NCBI GenBank assembly: GCA_041688815.1 | Contig: JBDNHK010000057.1 | Span: forward strand, 62,001 to 126,000 | Length of the DNA: 64,000 nucleotides | Reading direction: 5' to 3' | DNA from: Rhabdothermincola_A sp041688815 | GTDB lineage: Bacteria > Actinomycetota > Acidimicrobiia > Acidimicrobiales > Acidimicrobilacustridaceae | Shown here: positions 33,207-42,035 of the stretch, piece by piece | Position numbering within the stretch: position 1 is the stretch's first letter | Layout of the letters: each line of letters starts with the position of its first letter | The notes under the pieces: model-generated | The model's database searches: none | Told to the model about the DNA's origin: nothing | What the model saw: the letters and a program-made list of their open reading frames with translations, nothing else | Made by a program: the position numbers and the translations under genes

Positions 33207-33917
33207 GTGGTGAACATCGACGCCGAACGGCTGCCGGAGGGTGACGAGAAGCGCGCCGCGGTGCAGTCGATGTTCGACGCCATCGCCCCCCGCTACGACC
33301 TGGTGAACCGGGTCATGACCTTCCGTATGGACGTGGGCTGGCGCAAGCGCACGGTGCGCACCCTGCGGCTCGGACCCGGCTCACTGGTGGCCGATCTGGC
33401 CTGCGGTACCGGCGACTTCTGCCGAGAGCTCGAACGCCAGGACCTTCGTCCCGTCGGGTTCGACCTGTCCTTCGGCATGCTCGCCGCCGCCCGCACCGGG
33501 TCGCCCCTTGCCCAGGGTGACATCCTGCGCCTCCCGGTGCCCGATGGTGCCCTCGACGGCGTCACCTGCGGCTTCGCCCTGCGCAATCTGGTCGAGCTCG
33601 ACGCCTTTTTCGTGGAACTGGCCCGGGCCGTGCGCCCCGGGGGCCGCATCGCCCTGCTCGAGGTGGCCGAACCGCAAAACGCCCTGCTGCGCTGGGGGCA
33701 CGGCATCTACTTCGGGAAGGTCGTGCCGAAGATCGGCGGGATGCTGTCGGACCCCGCCGCCTACCGATACCTGCCCAAGTCGGTGGCCTACCTGCCCGAG
33801 CCCGGCGTGATGCTGGCCAGCCTCGAAGCGGCCGGCTTCGTACAAGTACGCCGAGACCTGCTGTCGACGGGCATCGCCCAACTCATCAGCGCCACCCGTC
33901 GCCGCCCGGAGTGGTGA
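33207..33917 (+). CDS. menG: Demethylmenaquinone methyltransferase (UbiE/MenG)
   Basis: This 236-residue enzyme methylates demethylmenaquinone, the last step of menaquinone synthesis. VQSMFDAIAPRYDLVNRVMTFRMDVGWRKR, the SAM loop VADLACGTGDFCRELE and GGRIALLEVAEPQN match the UbiE/MenG family. It is coupled to menF by a GTGA overlap and lies in a menaquinone cluster, which settles the quinone type. Confidence 0.92.
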   Translation: MVNIDAERLPEGDEKRAAVQSMFDAIAPRYDLVNRVMTFRMDVGWRKRTVRTLRLGPGSLVADLACGTGDFCRELERQDLRPVGFDLSFGMLAAARTGSPLAQGDILRLPVPDGALDGVTCGFALRNLVELDAFFVELARAVRPGGRIALLEVAEPQNALLRWGHGIYFGKVVPKIGGMLSDPAAYRYLPKSVAYLPEPGVMLASLEAAGFVQVRRDLLSTGIAQLISATRRRPEW

Positions 33918-35203
33918 GCGTTCACACCGCGGGCCTCGTGGCCCGTACCCGCATCCTCGACCGCGACCCCGACCTGCTGGCCGTGGCCAGCGACGACGGT
34001 GTGGTGTTCGTGCACGAGAACGTCGGCCTGGCCGGCGTGGGCCGCGCCGCCCGTATCACCGTGCCCCGCACCGGTGGAAGCGCCGACGCCGACACGGTGG
34101 CCGCGGCACTGGGCGCCATCGCCCACGACGACGCCGTGCACCACCCGGGCTCGGGCCCCGTCGCCATCGGCGCCCTCCCCTTCGACCCGCACACCCCGGG
34201 CACCCTGATCGTGCCGAGGATCGTGGTGGGCCGGGCCGAGGACGGCACCCGTTGGGTGACCACCATCGCGACCGGCGACGACCAACCGTCGACGGCCGAG
34301 GTCGACGCGGTGGTGGGGCGGGGGCTCGACGGCCCCACCGGGTTCGCTCGCGATGCCGGCCTCGACGCCGCCGACGAGGGCCCGGGCTCGTACTCGATCA
34401 CCGCACTGCGGCCGGCCGCCGAGTGGTGTGACGCGGTGGCCGAAGCCACCAGCCGCCTGCGCAACGGGGTGGCCGGCAAGGTGGTGCTGGCCCGAGCCAT
34501 CGAAGTCACCACCGACCGGCCGTTGCTGGCGTCGGCGCTCATGACCCAACTGCGGCGCAGCTACCCGGCCAGCCACCTGTTCTCGATCGACGGATTCGTC
34601 GGCGCCACCCCCGAACTGCTGGTGGCCCGCTCCGGCGACCGGGTGCGGGCCCACCCCATGGCCGGCACCGCCCCCCGCAGCGGCGACCCCAGTGCCGACG
34701 CCCGCCTGGCCGCCTCGTTGCTGGCCTCGTCGAACACCCGCGCCGAGCACCGCCACACCATCGACATGGTGCACGACACCCTGCTGCCGTGGTGCTCCTA
34801 CCTCGACGAGGAAGCCGAACCCACGGTGGTAGCCATGGCCAACGTGCAACACCTCGGCACCCGCCTCGACGGCCAGCTGTCGAACCCGCCGGCCTCGGTG
34901 CTCGAACTGGTCGCCGCCCTGCACCCCACCCCAGCGGTGGGCGGCACGCCGCGTGACGTTGCCCTCAGGCTCATCGCCGAGCTCGAGGGGCTCGACCGCC
35001 GCCGCTACGCCGGACCGGTGGGCTGGGTCGACGCCGCCGGCAACGGCACCTGGGCCGTCGGCATCCGCTCGGCCGAGCTCTCGGGCACCGCCGCCCGCCT
35101 CTATGCCGGCGTCGGCGTGGTGGCCGACTCCGACCCGGCCGAGGAGCTGGCCGAGACCCGGGCCAAGCTCCAGGCTCTCCTCGGCGCCGTGATCCGCCCC
35201 TGA
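33914..35203 (+). CDS. menF: Isochorismate synthase
   Basis: The 429-residue protein shows the chorismate-binding fold: KVVLARAIEVTTDRPLL, HLFSIDGFVGATPELLV, MAGTAPRSGDPSADARLAASLL, HPTPAVGGTPRDVALRLI, AGPVGWVDAAGNGTWAVGIR. This order is that of isochorismate synthases, which send chorismate to menaquinone (or to siderophores). The menaquinone neighbours favour MenF over EntC/DhbC. GTG at 33914 overlaps the menG stop. Confidence 0.9.
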   Translation: MSVHTAGLVARTRILDRDPDLLAVASDDGVVFVHENVGLAGVGRAARITVPRTGGSADADTVAAALGAIAHDDAVHHPGSGPVAIGALPFDPHTPGTLIVPRIVVGRAEDGTRWVTTIATGDDQPSTAEVDAVVGRGLDGPTGFARDAGLDAADEGPGSYSITALRPAAEWCDAVAEATSRLRNGVAGKVVLARAIEVTTDRPLLASALMTQLRRSYPASHLFSIDGFVGATPELLVARSGDRVRAHPMAGTAPRSGDPSADARLAASLLASSNTRAEHRHTIDMVHDTLLPWCSYLDEEAEPTVVAMANVQHLGTRLDGQLSNPPASVLELVAALHPTPAVGGTPRDVALRLIAELEGLDRRRYAGPVGWVDAAGNGTWAVGIRSAELSGTAARLYAGVGVVADSDPAEELAETRAKLQALLGAVIRP

Positions 35204-35254
35204 CGGACATACCCGTCGACAGCGAGTGCCCGCCCGAGTGGGGATGTTCAGGGG

Positions 35255-35260
35255 TACGGT
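35255..35260 (+). promoter_or_regulatory. Candidate -10 (TACGGT), leaderless DUF4126 gene
   Basis: TACGGT lies six bases before the GTG at 35267. Confidence 0.48.
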
Positions 35261-35266
35261 CACCGG

Positions 35267-35878
35267 GTGGAGCTGGGGACGGTCGTCGCCTCGTGCTGGT
35301 CGGCGGGCATCAGCGTCTACGCGGTGATCGCCGCCCTCGGCATCGCCGGGCGCATCGGATGGATCGACACGGCCGACGTGTTGCAGCAGCCCTGGCTCAT
35401 CGCTCTGGCTCTGTTCCTCGCCCTCGTCGACCTGGTCGTCGACAAGATCGCCTGGCTCGACTCGATCTGGGATGCGGCGCACACCGTGATCCGCCCCTTG
35501 GTCGGGGCCACCATCGGGGCGCTGGCCCCCGAGCAGATGGTCGGACCGATGATCCCCGAGCCGATCATCCTGGCCCTCACCGGCGGCGGACTGGCCTTCT
35601 CGGCTCACGCCGCCAAGGCATCGATCCGAGCCGCGGTCAACACCTCGCCCGAGCCGGCCTCGAACGTCGCGGTCTCCGTCCTCGAGGACGGCCTGGTCGC
35701 CGGTCTGCTGGTGCTGGCCTTCACCTACCCGGTGGTGGCCGGCGTGGTGACCCTCGTGCTGTTCCTCGCGGGACTGGTCGTCACCGTTGTACTGGTCCGC
35801 ACCGGCCGTTCCGCCTGGCGACGTCTCCGCCGCCGAGCCCCGCCCCCGACCGAGTGCGCCGACGGCCCAAGGCTCTAA
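35267..35878 (+). CDS. DUF4126 family membrane protein
   Basis: This 203-residue protein resembles DUF4126: an N-terminal segment SAGISVYAVIAALGIAGRIGWI, a helical hairpin around LIALALFLALVDLVVDKIAWLDSIWDAAHTVIRPL, and further hydrophobic helices, ending in an Arg-rich tail. Function is unknown. It converges on menD; their stop regions overlap by four bases. Confidence 0.78.
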   Translation: MELGTVVASCWSAGISVYAVIAALGIAGRIGWIDTADVLQQPWLIALALFLALVDLVVDKIAWLDSIWDAAHTVIRPLVGATIGALAPEQMVGPMIPEPIILALTGGGLAFSAHAAKASIRAAVNTSPEPASNVAVSVLEDGLVAGLLVLAFTYPVVAGVVTLVLFLAGLVVTVVLVRTGRSAWRRLRRRAPPPTECADGPRL

Positions 35879-37662
35879 GTGCTCGGTCCTTCGAGCGGTG
35901 CCCAGCCGATGGCGTCGATGGCGTTGGCGGCCCCGGCGGCGAGGCGGTCGTGCAGGGCCACGTTGGCGGAGCGGTCGGTGCCGGCCCGCATGACGTGCAC
36001 CCCACCGGCGGCCAGGGCGACACTCACCGCTGGTCCGACCTCCACGGCTTCCATGACCGGCTGGAGCGCGAGGCCATGGGCGGCCACCAGCTCGCCCAGG
36101 TGCACGCCGTGGGGGGTGCCGAAGAGCAGCTCGAAGCGGGCGGGGTCGAGCGTCGTGGCCTGAGGAAGGAAAGAGAAGATGCCGCCCCCGTCGTTGTCGA
36201 CGACCACGATCACCAGGGCGACGTTACGACCAGCCAGGCCGAGCAGCCCGTTGCTGTCGTGCAGGAAGGCCACGTCGCCGATGAGCAACACGGTGGGAAC
36301 GCCCGACAGCGCCACTCCGATCGCGGTGGAGACCACCCCGTCTATCCCGTTGGCCCCACGGTTGGCGTGCACGGTGAGCCCATCTCGTGAACCGGCGAAC
36401 CATTCCACGTCACGTACGGGCATCGAAGACGACACGACCAGCGCACCACCGGACGGCACCGCCGCGGTGACGGCACGGGCCACCCCGGGCTCGGTGACCG
36501 GCCCCGGGCCGTCGAGGGCCTCCACCAGCATGGCCTCGACGGCGTCGTCAGCTCTCCGCCACGCCTGCATCCACCCGGTCGTGGTCGTGGTGACACTCGA
36601 GAGCAGAGGGGCGAGCTGTCGAGCGAAGGTACCCGGTTCGGCGGCCACCACCAGCGCGGCCGTACGGTCCGGGTCGAGCCACGTCCCGTCGCGCTCGACG
36701 AGGACCTGAGGCCCGGGCAATGACGCCAGCCATTGCCCCATCACCTTCGATGCCGGGGGCGCTCCGAACCGCAGCACGGCGTCGACGTCGCGAAGGGGAC
36801 TCTCTGCCCGCAGGAGCGCGTCGCCGTGGGCGACGACGCTGGAGCGGTCGACCCGGCAGCCGCTGCGAGGGTCGGCCAGCACCGGCCACCCCAACGCCTC
36901 GGCCAGCGCCAGCACCCCGCCTGGGTCCGCCACCCCGCTCCCGGCCACGACGGCACCGCGGGTGGCGGGGCGCAACAGATCGGCGGTGGCCCTCACGTCG
37001 GCGGCACCGGCTTCGCGACGGCCCAGCACCCGATGCCAGGGAGCTCCATCAGCCCGAGCCGCCGGCAGGGTCAACGCCGAGCCGACCAGAGGCTCGCGTA
37101 GGGGGAGGTTGAGATGCACCGGACCGGCCGGCGAACCCGTGGCCTCGGCCACCACCCGGGCCCCAAGGCTGCGCCACGTGTACTGCACCGAGAGGTCAGG
37201 AGGACCGGGGTCGATGAACCAGCGGGCAGATCGACCGTAGAGATGGGTCTGGTCGACGGTCTGCGGGGCGCCGACGTCGCGCCGCTCGGGGGGCCGGTCG
37301 GCGGTGACAACGACCAGCGGCACCCGGTCGAGATGGGCCTCCACCACCGCCGGATGCACCTCCACCGCGGCGGTGCCGCTGGTGGTGAGCACCACCGCCG
37401 GTCGACCCGTGGCCCGCCCCAGCCCGAGAGCCATGAATCCACCCGAGCGTTCGTCGTGGTGCACGTGCACCCGCACCCGGGCGTCGGCGGCCAGGGCCAG
37501 GGCCATCGGTGTGGACCGCGACCCCGGGCACACCACGGCGTCGGTGACACCGGCCCGCGCCCACTCGTCGACCAAGGTGGCGCAGAACGTGGCGTTCACC
37601 TCGCCCACCGACGGCCCGAGGGCCGGCTCGTGTGCCGGTGGTGAAGTCGAGTCGGCGGCCAC
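35875..37662 (-). CDS. menD: SEPHCHC synthase (2-succinyl-5-enolpyruvyl-6-hydroxy-3-cyclohexene-1-carboxylate synthase)
   Basis: This 595-residue thiamine-diphosphate enzyme joins 2-oxoglutarate to isochorismate. The N-terminal VCPGSRSTPMALALA, the Glu-bearing HHDERSGGFMALGLGRATGRPAVVLTTSGTAAVE and the ThDP-binding GDVAFLHDSNGLLGLAGRNVALVIVVVDNDGGGIFSFLPQ are all present. It is divergent from menH, with separate promoters in a 102-base gap. Confidence 0.94.
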   Translation of the reverse strand: MAADSTSPPAHEPALGPSVGEVNATFCATLVDEWARAGVTDAVVCPGSRSTPMALALAADARVRVHVHHDERSGGFMALGLGRATGRPAVVLTTSGTAAVEVHPAVVEAHLDRVPLVVVTADRPPERRDVGAPQTVDQTHLYGRSARWFIDPGPPDLSVQYTWRSLGARVVAEATGSPAGPVHLNLPLREPLVGSALTLPAARADGAPWHRVLGRREAGAADVRATADLLRPATRGAVVAGSGVADPGGVLALAEALGWPVLADPRSGCRVDRSSVVAHGDALLRAESPLRDVDAVLRFGAPPASKVMGQWLASLPGPQVLVERDGTWLDPDRTAALVVAAEPGTFARQLAPLLSSVTTTTTGWMQAWRRADDAVEAMLVEALDGPGPVTEPGVARAVTAAVPSGGALVVSSSMPVRDVEWFAGSRDGLTVHANRGANGIDGVVSTAIGVALSGVPTVLLIGDVAFLHDSNGLLGLAGRNVALVIVVVDNDGGGIFSFLPQATTLDPARFELLFGTPHGVHLGELVAAHGLALQPVMEAVEVGPAVSVALAAGGVHVMRAGTDRSANVALHDRLAAGAANAIDAIGWAPLEGPST

Positions 37663-37669
37663 GATCCCC

Positions 37670-37675
37670 AGCCTA
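37670..37675 (-). promoter_or_regulatory. Candidate -10 (TAGGCT), leaderless menD
   Basis: TAGGCT lies seven bases before the menD GTG at 37662. Confidence 0.48.
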
Positions 37676-37751
37676 CGGGGGCCTGATCCCCCACCTGGCG
37701 CCGTGGGTCACCCCCGACTCTGCGACCGAGACCGAGCGACGCGCCGACCAC

Positions 37752-37757
37752 TACCGT
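37752..37757 (+). promoter_or_regulatory. Candidate -10 (TACCGT), leaderless menH
   Basis: TACCGT lies seven bases before the menH GTG at 37765. With the menD hexamer it defines a divergent men promoter region. Confidence 0.48.
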
Positions 37758-37764
37758 CCCGGTC

Positions 37765-38571
37765 GTGGCTCCCGACGACACGACCCGGCCGAACGAGGAA
37801 CTGGCCGTCGAACGGCTCGACGGGGGCGAGGGTTCCGAGCCTCTCGTCCTGGTACACGGTTTCACCCAGACCGCCCGGTGCTGGGGCCCGTTCGGCACCG
37901 ATCTGGCCGCCACCCGCGACGTCGTGGCCGTCGATGCCCCCGGCCACGGCAGGTCCTCGACCGTAAGGGCCGATCTGAGCGAGGGCGCCGAGCTGCTGGG
38001 CGCGGTGGGCGGGCGAGCCACCTACGTCGGCTACTCGATGGGCGGACGCCTGGCGCTGCACCTGGCCCTGGCCCACCCCGACCTGGCGGACCGCCTGGTG
38101 CTCATCGGCGCCACCGCCGGCATCGACGACGAGGGCGAACGGGCCGAGCGCCGTCGCGCCGACGAGCGTCTGGCCGACCACCTCGAGGACGTGGGCGTCG
38201 ACGCCTTCCTCGAGGAATGGCTCGCCCAGCCGTTGTTCGCCGCCCTCTCCCCCGATGCCGCCTGCCTCCCCGAGCGCCGTCGTAACAGCGCGGCCGGGTT
38301 GGCGTCGAGTCTGCGCCTGGCCGGCACCGGCACCCAGCGGCCCCTCTGGGATGAGCTGAGCCGGCTCACCATGCCGGTGCTGCTGCTGGTCGGCGTCCAG
38401 GACCGCAAGTTCACCGCGCTCGCCGAGCGCATGGCCTCCGCCATCGGCCCTCGGGCCACCATCTGCGCCGTCGCCGGTGCCGGCCACTCGGTGCACCTGG
38501 AGGCCCCGACCCCGACGGCGACCCTCCTCGGCCAGTGGCTCGACGACCACCCGATCGAACGAGCCGGGTAG
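37765..38571 (+). CDS. menH: MenH-like alpha/beta hydrolase
   Basis: This 268-residue protein has LVLVHGFTQTARCWGPFG, DAPGHGRSS, the nucleophile Ser91 in YVGYSMGGRLALHLAL and a late His in GAGHSVHLEAP. These match MenH, which removes pyruvate from SEPHCHC. Position divergent to menD supports the assignment; a generic hydrolase is the alternative. Confidence 0.85.
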   Translation: MAPDDTTRPNEELAVERLDGGEGSEPLVLVHGFTQTARCWGPFGTDLAATRDVVAVDAPGHGRSSTVRADLSEGAELLGAVGGRATYVGYSMGGRLALHLALAHPDLADRLVLIGATAGIDDEGERAERRRADERLADHLEDVGVDAFLEEWLAQPLFAALSPDAACLPERRRNSAAGLASSLRLAGTGTQRPLWDELSRLTMPVLLLVGVQDRKFTALAERMASAIGPRATICAVAGAGHSVHLEAPTPTATLLGQWLDDHPIERAG

Positions 38572-38643
38572 CCGGGAGGCCCAAGAAGGCGGAATCCGGT
38601 GGATCCTCGGGTTCGGGATCGACCCCCTGCTAGACCTCGCGCC

Positions 38644-40226
38644 ATGGTCAGCCCGAGCTCAGTTCCACATTCTCACCGGCCTCGCCGCCACGCCCTTCCC
38701 GGTGCAGCGCTGCTGGTCACCGCCGTTCTCCTCTTGGGCGCCTGGACGTCGGATGACTCGTCGAGCTCGACCACCGCCACCACTGCGGTGGGCGCACTGC
38801 CTCCCACCCCCCAGGCCATCATCGACTCGCCCCCCTGGCAGTTCGGGCAGTGGAACTACCAGGCCGTCGATCTCGACAGCGGCGAAGCCGTGTACTCGGC
38901 CAACGCCGACACGATCGGACTCATGGCATCGAACACCAAGAACTTCACCGTCGGCGACTTCTTCGACACCTACGGCACGCAGGCGACCCCGAGACACCCG
39001 TGTACGCCATCGGGAGTCGAGATGCCGGGTCCCTGCAGGGCGACCTCGTCATCGTCGGCGCCGGCGACTTCATCCTGGGTTCTCGCGGTGTGCTGGCCGG
39101 TGATCTCCAGTGGAACTCGCCCGACCACGTCTGTTGTTACGCCTCCCCCACCGCGACGCCCGTCGCCGCCGATCCTCTGGCCGGGCTGAACGCCATGGCC
39201 GCCCAGGTGGCCGTCGCCGGAATCATCAGCGTCAACGAGGACGTGCTCGTCGACAACCGCCTCTGGGACCCCTTCGAGACCAAGGAAGGCGTCGTGACGC
39301 CGTTGACGGTGAACGACAACCTCCTCGACCTCGCCTTGAAGCCGGGGGCGGCCGCCGGCCAACGCGCGGCCCTGAAAACCATCCCGACCACCGCCTTCTT
39401 CGAGGTCGTGAACGAGGTCACCACCATCGCCGCGGGAGGTGAGGCCGACGTCACGACCACGGTCGACGCCACCAACCGGGTGGTCGTCCGGGGCGAACTG
39501 CCCGCCGATGCCGACACCTACAACACCGGCGTGTTCGCTCCGGACCCGTCGGCCTACGCCCGAGCCCTGTTCATCGAGGCGCTCGGGCGCGCCGGTGTCA
39601 CCGTCGCCGCGTCGCTCTCGGTGACCACCGGCACGCTGCCGGCCGAGGGCACCTACACCGCCCCGACCAAGGTCGCCGCCCTCACCTCTCCCCCGTCCGA
39701 CGTCCTGGCCGAGGTCGTGCAGAAGGTCAGTCACAACCGTGGGGCCGAGACGCTGCTGTGTCTGATGGCGGTGAAGGCCGGCTCCAAGGACTGCAAGGAC
39801 GGCAAGGACGGGGTACCGACCATCATCTCGATCGTCGGGAAGTCCGGCACCGACCAGCGGGCTGTCTTCGTCTACGACGGTGAGGGCACCGACCCCTCCT
39901 CCACGACTCCGGCGGCGATGGTGTCGTTCCTCACCTGGGCCGACAAGCAGCCGTGGGCCAAGGCCTACCGCGACGCCATGCCGGACCTCAAGAACGACGC
40001 CACCATCCGGGTGAAGGGCGGCACGAGCGCGCGGGGTCCCAACCCGCCGATGTCCGCGCTCTTCCCGGTGAACGCGGAGTCCGGCTACATCACCACCGCC
40101 AGCGGCAAGCGTCTCGCCGTCTCCTTCCTGGCGACCAACGGCTCGTGGCCAACCCTCCCCGAGGGGCTGGCGGGAGGCGGACCGGCGGTCCAGGACATGC
40201 TGAAGCAGATCCAAGCCGCCGGCTGA
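38644..40226 (+). pseudogene. dacB: D-alanyl-D-alanine carboxypeptidase/PBP4 (S13), frameshifted
   Basis: The first frame (38644 to about 38990) encodes a signal sequence, a Ser/Thr linker and the catalytic SxxK motif in MASNTKNFTVGDFF. From about 38991 the frame shifts by -1 and continues to 40226 with ETPVYA, GDLVIVGAGDFILGS, SHNRGAETLL (SxN motif) and, in the KTG position, VKGGTSARG, then SGYITTASGKRLAVSFL. One missing C in the C4 run at 38987-38990 accounts for the break. PBP4 proteins trim peptidoglycan. The signal ends LLLGAWTSDDSSSS, as if a lipobox Cys had become Trp. KGGT instead of KTGT is also unusual. Confidence 0.8.
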
Positions 40227-40227
40227 C

Positions 40228-40382
40228 CCGAAAGGGGGACCTGTCGCGCCAGGTCGTCGCGGATGACGGTCGGCACGTAGGCGTCGGCGGCGGCGCAGAG
40301 GGCGTCGACCACCTCACCGATCCGGGCCGGCACGGTCGGGGATCAGGTTGCCGGTGCCGAGAAGGGTGACGGTGAGGCTCAT
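40228..40382 (-). pseudogene. Remnant of an MBL-fold metallo-hydrolase
   Basis: The start reads MSLTVTLLGTGNLIPDRAGP, the typical opening of RNase-Z-like MBL proteins, and then hits TGA after 22 codons. Another frame continues with VVDALCAAADAYVPTVIRDDLARQVP, matching a segment from the last third of the same family. The HxHxDH metal site and the C-terminus are absent, and the piece ends at the dacB stop. The ATG overlaps the TetR gene stop (ATGA). This is a badly deleted gene. Confidence 0.65.
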
Positions 40383-40816
40383 CGGACTCCCTCGGATTCT
40401 CCGTTGGTGTCGGCGTCGAGCGCCGCGGCGGCGAGGACGGCGGCCACCGCACGGGCGGTCGTCCTCTCGGTCGCCGCCGGCGAGAACCCCCGCTCGCGGC
40501 GGAGGTGGTCGAGGGCGTCGAACCCGAGCAGCACGTCGAGTGTCGCGGCGATCTCGCGAGCCGCCGCCCGGTCCAGCGGGACCATCCGCATCCGACTGCG
40601 ATCCATGGCGGCGCAGATCATGTTGTCGGTGTCCTCGAAGTACCGGTGCACCGACCGAATCGAGACGCCCGAGCGGACGGCCACCTCGGCCGGGCCCGGC
40701 GTGAGCGAGCCTTCGGTGAACATATCGATCACGGCATCGAGCACGGCATCGCGATTGCGCTCGCGGCGCGCCGATCGGCCGTCGATCGTTGCCGCCAACC
40801 CCGGTCCCTCGGCCAT
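40379..40816 (-). CDS. TetR-family regulator, shortened
   Basis: The N-terminal DNA-binding domain is complete: RRERNRDAVLDAVIDMFTEGSLTPGPAEVAVRSGVSIRSVHRYFEDTDNMICAAM. The protein is only 145 residues, against roughly 190-210 for the family. The sequence jumps from SRMRMVPL to AATLDVLLGFDALDHLRRERG, which is normally near the C-terminus, so about 50 residues of the ligand pocket seem to be lost in frame. It may still bind DNA but probably cannot sense a ligand normally. It is coupled to the MBL remnant. Confidence 0.78.
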   Translation of the reverse strand: MAEGPGLAATIDGRSARRERNRDAVLDAVIDMFTEGSLTPGPAEVAVRSGVSIRSVHRYFEDTDNMICAAMDRSRMRMVPLDRAAAREIAATLDVLLGFDALDHLRRERGFSPAATERTTARAVAAVLAAAALDADTNGESEGVR

Positions 40817-41067
40817 TGGCGACTCACTAACTGCCAGAACCCGTTCGGCCCGGTGAGAGGCCCCACGACCACCGACGCCCCTTGCCGGCTCATCTCCGAC
40901 AATTGCGGTGAGCGCTTCGGCGAGGTGCTCGCCGTGTTCGCCGAGGGCGACGGATTCGGGGGGCGGGTGGTCCACACCACCGAGCACGTCGCCCCCGTCC
41001 TGCCGGACGAGCCCGAGAACTCGCACCCTGCCGACCCGACCCCGCCCAACCGGAGGGAGGCAGAAGA

Positions 41068-41958
41068 TCAGGCACCCAGCCAGAGGCCGGCGGCCAACAC
41101 CACCCCGAACACGAGTTGCAGTCGTCCCGTCGCCCCGAGCACGGGGATTAGCGCGGCGCCCTTCGTCCCCTCCAACACTTTCTGCACCGGAGGCCGGGCC
41201 AGCAGCACGGTGAACAGCGCCGCGGCAGCAATGGGGCGGCCCGACAGCCCGGCCAGGAAAGGCACGGTGACGAACGTGACGCCGATGAGGGCGGTGTAGA
41301 GGATGCGCGTCCGCTGGTCACCGAGACGAACAGCCAAAGTTCGTTTGCCGGCATCGGTGTCGCCGGGGATGTCACGCAGGTTGTTGACCACCAGCAACGC
41401 AGTGGCGAGCAGGCCGACCGGCACGGACACCCCTAGGGTGAGCGGCGTGAACCGCTCGGTCTGCACGAAGGCGGAGCCGCTGGTGGCCACCACACCGAAG
41501 AACATGAACACGAACGCCTCACCGAGCCCGGCGTAGCCGTAAGGCCGGGGTCCACCCGTGTAGAACCAAGCCGCAGCGATGGCGGCCACACCGACCACGA
41601 GCAACCACCACGTGGTAGCCGCAGCCAACGCCAGCCCGGCCACCGCCGCCACCGCGAACGACAGACAGGCCGCCCGCTTCACCGCCGCCGCCGGCTTCGC
41701 CCCCGACGCGACCAGGCGCATCGGCCCCACCCGTTCGTCGTCGGTGCCCCGCACGCCGTCGGAGTAGTCGTTGGCGTAGTTCACCCCCACCTGGAGCGCC
41801 AACGACACGACCAGAGCGGCGGCGAACCGCCACGCCATGATGCCTTTGCCGGTCCCGTCGAACCCGTCCATGCCGGCAACGGCCGCGGTGCCCACCAGCA
41901 CCGGCACCAGCGCAGCCGGCAGGGTGCGGGGCCGGGCCCCTTGGATCCAGGCGTTCAT
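41068..41958 (-). CDS. menA: 1,4-dihydroxy-2-naphthoate prenyltransferase
   Basis: This 296-residue UbiA-family membrane enzyme attaches the isoprenoid tail to DHNA. The Asp-rich substrate motif NYANDYSDGVRGTDDERVGPMRLV and the second motif NNLRDIPGDTDAGKRTLAVRLG are intact, with about eight hydrophobic helices. The ATG at 41958 (MNAWIQGARPRTLPAALVPV) is chosen because MenA proteins begin there; a GTG at 42006 is possible. It is divergent from menE. The 251 bases between it and the TetR gene hold nothing I can identify. Confidence 0.93.
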   Translation of the reverse strand: MNAWIQGARPRTLPAALVPVLVGTAAVAGMDGFDGTGKGIMAWRFAAALVVSLALQVGVNYANDYSDGVRGTDDERVGPMRLVASGAKPAAAVKRAACLSFAVAAVAGLALAAATTWWLLVVGVAAIAAAWFYTGGPRPYGYAGLGEAFVFMFFGVVATSGSAFVQTERFTPLTLGVSVPVGLLATALLVVNNLRDIPGDTDAGKRTLAVRLGDQRTRILYTALIGVTFVTVPFLAGLSGRPIAAAALFTVLLARPPVQKVLEGTKGAALIPVLGATGRLQLVFGVVLAAGLWLGA

Positions 41959-42021
41959 GTCGGCCAGCATGGCCCGGACCCCGACGGTGAGCCGAATCCC
42001 TGACACGACCCATCGCGCCGT

Positions 42022-42027
42022 TAGCCT
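42022..42027 (+). promoter_or_regulatory. Candidate -10 (TAGCCT) for menE
   Basis: TAGCCT lies eight bases before the menE ATG at 42036, consistent with a leaderless or near-leaderless transcript. Confidence 0.42.
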
Positions 42028-42035
42028 CCCGAACG

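Noticed and set aside
40853..41067. Plus-strand frame with GERFGEVLAVFAEGDGFGG between TetR and menA
   Set aside because: Part of it looks protein-like, but there is no stop until well inside the antisense of menA, no ribosome site and no recognised family.
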